64,000 bases of DNA from Rathayibacter sp. SD072 (GTDB taxonomy: Bacteria; Actinomycetota; Actinomycetes; Actinomycetales; Microbacteriaceae). The stretch is from assembly GCF_017355185.1 (NCBI RefSeq), contig NZ_JADILJ010000013.1, forward strand, positions 18,268 to 82,267. Direction: 5' to 3'. The notes under the pieces are model-generated. The model was not told the DNA's origin. It ran no database searches and worked only from the letters and a program-made list of their open reading frames with translations. Numbering within the stretch: position 1 is the stretch's first letter; each line of letters starts with the position of its first letter. The translations under genes and the position numbers were made by a program. Positions 59,464-64,000 of this stretch are shown here, piece by piece.

Positions 59464-60897
59464 TCACCACTGCGGAGGATGCCGCCGCTGCCAGCGCGCA
59501 CGGCGCTCGAGCTGCGCTCCGATCGAGAGCAGCACCGCCTCGCCGCCGGGCCGCCCGATCAGCTGGATCCCCATGGGCAGACCGCCCTCGGTCATCGAGA
59601 GCGGCAGCGTGATCGCGGGCAGGCCGCTGACGTTCACGAAGGACGTGAACGGCGTGTACTGCACCTGCTGGGCGAAGTTGCGCTCCGGATCCTCCGCGTC
59701 GTACCAGCCGACGGGTCGCGGGGTCATCGTCATCGCGGGTGCCAGCACGGCGTCGAACGTCGAGAACGAGGCGATCACGGCGCGCTCGTAGGCGGTGAGG
59801 ACCGAGGCCGCCTCGACGATGTCGCGCGCGCTGAGACGCCTGCCCTCGAGGACGAGCCAGCGGGTGAGCGGTTCGAGGAGCGCGAGATCCTCCGCGGTCT
59901 CGACCGGCAGCGTCGAGGCTCCGCTCTGCCAGAGCGTGCGGAAGGCGGCCGGGTACGCCGCGCTGGGCGGCAGCGACGCCTCTTCGAGGCCGTGCCCGAG
60001 GGCGGCGAGGGCGGCGACTCCCTCGTCGAAGGCGGCCTGCGCCTCGGGCTCCAGCCGGATGTCCTGCACGTCGTCCCAGGGGGACGCGGTGAGCACGCCG
60101 ATCTGGAACCGGCCCTCGCCTCGGACCGCGGCACCGAGGAACGAGCCCTCCCGATCCTCCGGAGCCGCCACCGAATAGGGATGCGGGATCACGCCGTTGC
60201 GGCGCTCGAGCATCCCCTCGAGCAGGAGGCCCGCGTCGGCGACCGAGCGGGCGATCGGCCCGGCGACGACCAGACCGCCGACCCCGCCGACGCCGGACGT
60301 CGCCGGCACGCGGCCGCGCGAGGGCTTCAGCCCGACGAGCCCGCAGGCGGCGGCCGGGATGCGGATGGACCCGCCGCCGTCCGACGCCGGCGCGAAGGGC
60401 AGCAGTCCGGCGGCCACCGCCACCGCCGCTCCTCCGCTCGAGCCCCCGGCGCCGAGCCGGGTGTCCCACGGCGTGACAGCCGGCGGTCCGACGCGGCTCT
60501 CGGTGTAGGACGGCATGCCGAACTCGGGGGCCGCCGTCTTGCCGAGGCTGATCGCCCCGGCCGCGTCGAGCACGTCGACGATCTCGTCCGAGACGTCCGG
60601 CACGAAGTCCTCGCGCAGTCGGGAGCCGGACGTGGTCCGTACTCCCCTGCGCCGCCACAGGTCCTTGTCGCCGCTCGCGAGTCCCCACAGCGCCGCGGTG
60701 CGCGGCAGAACCCCGGCGGTGAGAGCCGCGGCCCGCTGCCGGGCGGCCTCGGGTGTCACCGTCGTGAACGCTCCGAGCTCGCCGTTCCACCGGTCGATGC
60801 GCGCGAGGTAGTGGTCGACGAGCTCGAGAGGCGAGACCTCTCCGCGCTGCAGCTGGTCCCACTGCTCCTGGGCGCTGAGGTGGTGGAGTTCGAACAT
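59464..60897 (-). CDS. Amidase signature family hydrolase
   Basis: A 477-aa amidase. The Ser-cisSer-Lys triad is visible: Lys in GLASGDKDLW (about 77), GAGGSSGGAAVAVAAG (about 148-163) with the cis-Ser, and nucleophile Ser in ASDGGGSIRIPAAACGLVGLKP. It resembles indoleacetamide/6-aminohexanoate-type amidases used in amide catabolism. The ATG at 60897 has AGGG upstream that lies inside a strong hairpin. Substrate unknown. Confidence 0.88.
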   Translation of the reverse strand: MFELHHLSAQEQWDQLQRGEVSPLELVDHYLARIDRWNGELGAFTTVTPEAARQRAAALTAGVLPRTAALWGLASGDKDLWRRRGVRTTSGSRLREDFVPDVSDEIVDVLDAAGAISLGKTAAPEFGMPSYTESRVGPPAVTPWDTRLGAGGSSGGAAVAVAAGLLPFAPASDGGGSIRIPAAACGLVGLKPSRGRVPATSGVGGVGGLVVAGPIARSVADAGLLLEGMLERRNGVIPHPYSVAAPEDREGSFLGAAVRGEGRFQIGVLTASPWDDVQDIRLEPEAQAAFDEGVAALAALGHGLEEASLPPSAAYPAAFRTLWQSGASTLPVETAEDLALLEPLTRWLVLEGRRLSARDIVEAASVLTAYERAVIASFSTFDAVLAPAMTMTPRPVGWYDAEDPERNFAQQVQYTPFTSFVNVSGLPAITLPLSMTEGGLPMGIQLIGRPGGEAVLLSIGAQLERRARWQRRHPPQW

Positions 60898-60901
60898 GGG
60901 A

Positions 60902-60947
60902 ACGACCCTATTCCCCCGCGCTCGAGAGCCGCGGGGAACAGGGTCGT
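60902..60947. terminator. Strong hairpin between hexapeptide-repeat gene and amidase, overlapping the amidase ribosome site
   Basis: ACGACCCTATTCCCC pairs with GGGGAACAGGGTCGT (one mismatch). It is 15 nt past the upstream stop and its 5' arm covers the AGGG ahead of the amidase ATG. It acts as a terminator or hides the ribosome site. Confidence 0.65.
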
Positions 60948-60961
60948 CCGGGGAGCGGGGG

Positions 60962-61387
60962 TCAGGCGGCGCGCCTGCCGACCTCGCGGGTGCTCTCCTC
61001 GGCGCCGTGGCGGCCACCGGCCGGCACGACCGTGTCGCGGTCGACCCGCGCTCCGGTCGCGACGACGGCTGAGCCGCCGATGCGCGTGTAGCTGCCGATG
61101 CGGGCACCCGGGCCGATGATCGCCTCCGGCCCGACGTGCACGTTCGCGCCGATGAAGGCGCTGTGCCCGATCATCGCGTCACGGTCGATCCAGCTGCCGG
61201 CGCCGATCCACGCCCGCTCCCCGACCGTCGCGCCGGGCTCCACGTAGGCGCCCGTCTCCACGTAGGCGGACGCCGAGACGCGCGAGCCCGGAGCGACCAT
61301 GCCGCGTCCGTTCGCATGGCGACGGTAGACGATCTCCTCGTCGCCGCCGCGCGTCCCACGTCCCTTGTTCACTGCTGCTGCTGCCAT
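60962..61387 (-). CDS. Hexapeptide-repeat (left-handed beta-helix) protein
   Basis: A 141-aa protein built largely of hexapeptide repeats [LIV]-G-x4: VSASAYVETGAYVEPGATVG, then IGAGSWIDRDAMIG, IGANVHVG, IGPGARIG and IGSYTRIG (about 38-115). This is the acyl/sugar transferase or carbonic-anhydrase-like beta-helix. There is no catalytic His in the expected place, so activity is uncertain; it could be a structural trimer. Followed by a hairpin terminator. Confidence 0.78.
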   Translation of the reverse strand: MAAAAVNKGRGTRGGDEEIVYRRHANGRGMVAPGSRVSASAYVETGAYVEPGATVGERAWIGAGSWIDRDAMIGHSAFIGANVHVGPEAIIGPGARIGSYTRIGGSAVVATGARVDRDTVVPAGGRHGAEESTREVGRRAA

Positions 61388-61514
61388 CTGCGTCGTGCTC
61401 CTCCGAGCGTTCCGGGGGGCGGGGCTCCGGGCCCCACCCCGTCATCCGTAGACAACGCCGAGCAGTACTCGGGCATTCCCCGTTCCGGGGCACGACCAGG
61501 GCGGATGCGGCGGC

Positions 61515-61832
61515 TCAGCGCGGTTCGACGCGGTCGGCGACCGCCGTGACCACGGCTCGGAAGCGCTCGGGCGCCTCGCGGATCCGCCGACGGGCCAGGA
61601 CCCCGGCGAGAGCCGACGACGCGGCCGAGGCGACGACCTCGCACTCGACGCGCGCTCCCCCCTCGTCGGCCAGCACCCGCCACTGCTCGACACCCGCGAG
61701 AGGAAGCCGTCGCTCGAACCCGTCCGCAGTGCGGGTGTAGGCGCCGTCGTCGGCGAGCACATCGGCCAGCGCGGCGAGCACGGGAGCGGTGCCGGCGTGG
61801 AGGATCGAGGCCAGGGCGAGGAGGCTGCGCAC
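61515..61832 (-). CDS. Hypothetical protein (105 aa)
   Basis: A 105-aa protein with a GTG start. The hydrophobic N-terminus (LLALASILHAGTAPVLAAL) may be a helix or weak signal. The remainder is a mix of strands and helices with VEQWRVLADEG and ARRRIREAPERF. No motif is recognised. It lies 34 nt after the GH1-like gene and 127 nt before the hexapeptide-repeat gene; coding is supported by codon bias and position. Confidence 0.5.
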   Translation of the reverse strand: MRSLLALASILHAGTAPVLAALADVLADDGAYTRTADGFERRLPLAGVEQWRVLADEGGARVECEVVASAASSALAGVLARRRIREAPERFRAVVTAVADRVEPR

Positions 61833-61866
61833 CGCGGAAGTCTGTCACGCCTCGCGCGAGGACCGC

Positions 61867-63309
61867 TCAGGAGCGCGCGTCGAGCACCCGCCGCAGCCAG
61901 TCGAAGGACGCCTTCGGCACCCGGTCGCCGCCGCGCGCATCGAGGGCGACGAGCCCGTGCGGGCGGGTGTAGCCGTGCTGCCACTCGAACGCGTCGACCA
62001 GGGTCCAGAGCTGGATCGCCTCGAGGGGCAACCCCTCGTGGACGGCCTCGGCGAGAGCGCCGAGGTGCGAGCCGAGCCAGCGGATCCGCTCGGTGTCGAC
62101 GATCGCGCCGTCCTCGTCGAGCATGTCGGGGAAGCTCGCCCCCAGCGAGGTGACGACCAGCGGGGGCAGCGCCTCGCCGTACCGCTCCACCAGCCGACGG
62201 AGGACCGACACCGGCGCCCAGGGAGCCGACGGCGAGCCGTCGCCGGTGCGGTCGAGCTCGGGCCACGGCCGCTCGTGGAACGGGAGGAGCGGGGGTGCCC
62301 CGACGCCGGTCGGGGCCGACGGATCCCGGCCCGCCGCGATGCGGTGCGGCGGCAGCGGGGCGACGGCGTAGAAGTCGAGGGGGGCGGCGATGCGCTCGAG
62401 GTCGCGGGGATCCACGCGCGCGAGGCGCTCGAGGAAGGGCGGCAGCTCCTCCGGACCCTGCGGGTACGCGCCGGTGAGCACCGCGTCGGCGACGAGCCGA
62501 TTGCGGAGGACGTCGGCGAGACCGGCCCACGCGACGTCCGCCTCGGAGTCGCTCGCCGGCTCGAGGGGCGCGAGGGCGTCGACGAGGCCGATCCGTCCGC
62601 TCACCTCGGCCGAGCGCAGCGCCTCGACGGCGATGCCGTGCCCGAGGAGCTGGTGGTGCAGCGCCGGCAGCGCGTTCAGGAGGCGGCCTGCTGCGGGAGC
62701 CTGGCGGGTGAGCGCGTAGCCCTCGAGCATCACGGTCGACGGCTCGTCCACCGTCACCCAGTCGGCGACCCGGTCCCCCAGCTTCGATCCGACGTCGAAC
62801 GCCAGATCGCCGAAGCGGAACGCCGTGTCGCGGTTCATCCACCCGCCCGTCAGCGCGGAGGGGGTATCGCGGTGGTGCAGCGTCAGCACGGTGCGGATCC
62901 CGGCCTCGGCGAGCGCGTCGAGGAGCCGGTCGTAGAAGCCCAGCCCACCGCGGTCGAGCGGCCCGCGGCCGTCGGGCTGCACCCTGGGCCACGAGAGCGA
63001 GAGCCGCAGCTCCTCGGCCCCCAGGTCGACGAGCAGGGCCAGATCCTCGCGCCAGCGCAGGAGGAAGTCCGTCGCGATCTCGGGCGTCGCCTCCTCGGCG
63101 ATCGTGCCGCGCCGCAGCGCGAAGTCGTCCCAGACCGAGCGGCCGCGCCCGCCGGTCTCGAGCGACCCCTCGGTCTGGAAAGCGCTCTGGGCGAGCCCGA
63201 TGCGCAGTCCGGACGGCAGCAGCCGCCCGAGCTCACGGGGGTCGTCGAAGCGCGCGGCCTCGGCGCGCACCTGCCGCCGATCGCGTCCGCGTGCCGCGTC
63301 CTCGCTCAT
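61867..63309 (-). CDS. GH1-fold protein with the catalytic nucleophile replaced (beta-glucosidase pseudoenzyme candidate)
   Basis: A 480-aa protein that follows the GH1 beta-glucosidase layout: SAFQTEG (42-48), LSLSWPRVQPDG (about 104-114), HHRDTPSALTGGWMNRDTA (about 145-163), VDEP with acid/base Glu189 (usual NEP is DEP here), and LWTLVDAFEWQHGY near 436. The nucleophile motif, usually TENG, reads TSLG (387-390), so the catalytic Glu is lost. It may bind rather than hydrolyse glycosides. ATG at 63309 with GGAGGAACC; a LacI-type operator candidate lies upstream. Confidence 0.82.
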   Translation of the reverse strand: MSEDAARGRDRRQVRAEAARFDDPRELGRLLPSGLRIGLAQSAFQTEGSLETGGRGRSVWDDFALRRGTIAEEATPEIATDFLLRWREDLALLVDLGAEELRLSLSWPRVQPDGRGPLDRGGLGFYDRLLDALAEAGIRTVLTLHHRDTPSALTGGWMNRDTAFRFGDLAFDVGSKLGDRVADWVTVDEPSTVMLEGYALTRQAPAAGRLLNALPALHHQLLGHGIAVEALRSAEVSGRIGLVDALAPLEPASDSEADVAWAGLADVLRNRLVADAVLTGAYPQGPEELPPFLERLARVDPRDLERIAAPLDFYAVAPLPPHRIAAGRDPSAPTGVGAPPLLPFHERPWPELDRTGDGSPSAPWAPVSVLRRLVERYGEALPPLVVTSLGASFPDMLDEDGAIVDTERIRWLGSHLGALAEAVHEGLPLEAIQLWTLVDAFEWQHGYTRPHGLVALDARGGDRVPKASFDWLRRVLDARS

Positions 63310-63342
63310 GGTTCCTCCGAAGGGTCGAGGGTTGTATTCTCG

Positions 63343-63356
63343 CGGAAGCGCTCTCC
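63343..63356. promoter_or_regulatory. LacI-family (CelR-like) operator candidate
   Basis: CGGAAGCGCTCTCC has the central AGCGCT of the 14-bp TGGGAGCGCTCCCA CelR-type site (10 of 14 matches). It lies 34 nt ahead of the GH1-like start, a common place for glycoside-induced control in actinobacteria. Confidence 0.5.
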
Positions 63357-63524
63357 CGTCCGCCGACCACTCCGCCGCCCGGCGGAGTAGCCGTCCGCCC
63401 GCAGGTGTCCATCCGGTGACGACGGGCGCGCCCGCTTGACAGTGCCCGCGCGCGACCGTGCAATGGACGCACAGTGCCAGGACGTGTCGACACAGCAGGA
63501 CCGGGGGGTTCATCGGGGTCTCCG

Positions 63525-64000
63525 ATGACCCGTGTCCGTCGACCCCGGATGCGGCGCGCTCGGCGCCCCGCGCTCCTCGCCGCCCTCGTCGCGGTGGTCG
63601 TCGGAGCACTCGCCCCGGCCGCGGCGGCCTCGCCGCTGGCCGTCTCCTCGCCCGCGTCGGGATCGGTGATCCCCGGTGGCCCGACCGCGGTCAGCGGGAC
63701 CGGCACGGCCGGGAACCAGATCCAGGTCGGCGTGCGCGGCGGAGGCGATCCCCTCTGCATCACGACGGTCGCGGCCGACGACACCTGGAGCTGCACCGCG
63801 ACGCTCGCCGACGGACCCACGGTGCTCACGGCCGTCGAGCTGCTCGCCACGGGAGGAACGACGACCACGACCGCGCAGCTCGCCGTGCTGAGCCCGCCGG
63901 TGATCGGCTCCGTCGACGGCTCGGCCACCTCCGCGGGCTCGGTCCGCGGGACCGCCTACCCGGGCGCGAGCGTGGCGGTGACGACCGACGGCGGTGCCTC
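63525..64000 (+). CDS. Secreted Ig-like domain protein (5' part; continues past window)
   Basis: The first 158 residues of an exported protein. A twin-basic N-terminus (RPRMRRARR), a hydrophobic core (ALLAALVAVVVGALAP) and an Ala-x-Ala cleavage site near residue 35 form a signal peptide. Then Ser/Thr/Gly-rich repeats follow with the pattern GSVIPGGPTAVSGTGTAGNQIQV and later GSVRGTAYPGASVAVTTDGG, the usual bacterial Ig-like modules of adhesins or surface proteins. Downstream domains are not visible. Confidence 0.8.
   Translation, partial: MTRVRRPRMRRARRPALLAALVAVVVGALAPAAAASPLAVSSPASGSVIPGGPTAVSGTGTAGNQIQVGVRGGGDPLCITTVAADDTWSCTATLADGPTVLTAVELLATGGTTTTTAQLAVLSPPVIGSVDGSATSAGSVRGTAYPGASVAVTTDGGA

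Overview
The window is a chromosomal stretch of a very GC-rich actinobacterium, most likely a member of the Microbacteriaceae (Rathayibacter/Clavibacter-like; the genus is inference). Support: strong GC bias at third codon positions, many GTG starts, apparently leaderless starts next to iron boxes, and a core block whose gene order matches, from memory, Mycobacterium tuberculosis Rv3193c-Rv3211: UPF0182 protein, PDZ/Lon-like protease, zincin-like protein, ThiF/cyclodehydratase-like protein, UvrD2, NudC, AdnB, AdnA, DUF3107, ferritin-like protein and RhlE.

Layout. 1-7007 (minus): an AI-2E-type exporter fragment and a cell-surface polymer cluster (CDP-glycerol glycerophosphotransferase, amylosucrase-like GH13, two GT2 enzymes, CDP-alcohol phosphatidyltransferase). 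7126-13833: HtrA-like protease, aminotransferase, nitrilase-family amidase, CHAP cell-wall hydrolase, MFS exporter and a VOC protein.

13870-23330 is a foreign island beside an initiator tRNA-Met gene (23329-23405). Its left half is visibly AT-richer than the host and holds a tight five-gene minus-strand operon: CD-NTase, Cap15 (together a short CBASS anti-phage system), then an unfamiliar trio of a DUF6414-like protein, a ClpB-type AAA+ ATPase and a TIR-domain protein. The right half holds remains of an integrative conjugative element: small hypothetical genes, operator-like palindromes, and one long ORF that is an in-frame fusion of a TraD/VirD4-like ATPase N-terminus with a large serine recombinase lacking its catalytic domain. 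The element has probably lost its own excision and transfer functions while the defence operon stayed intact.

23480-47228 is the conserved core: methyltransferase, UPF0182, Lon-like protease, zincin, UvrD2/NudC, a kinase-like protein without catalytic residues, AdnBA, DUF3107, a GntR-controlled MFS/racemase pair, ferritin-like protein and RhlE. 47302-57419 has a PHP phosphoesterase, an endonuclease-fold membrane protein, aminopeptidase P, a class I amidotransferase-like hydrolase, arginase-family, crotonase, RraB-like, flavin disulfide reductase, a mini HExxH protein and an SDR. 57534-57929 holds four tandem ~102-bp repeats. 57943-59427 is an iron-regulated siderophore-interacting pair with two IdeR/DtxR boxes. 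The end carries an amidase, a hexapeptide-repeat protein, a GH1 protein missing its nucleophile, and the start of a secreted Ig-like protein.

All functional calls come from reading motifs; no database search was run.
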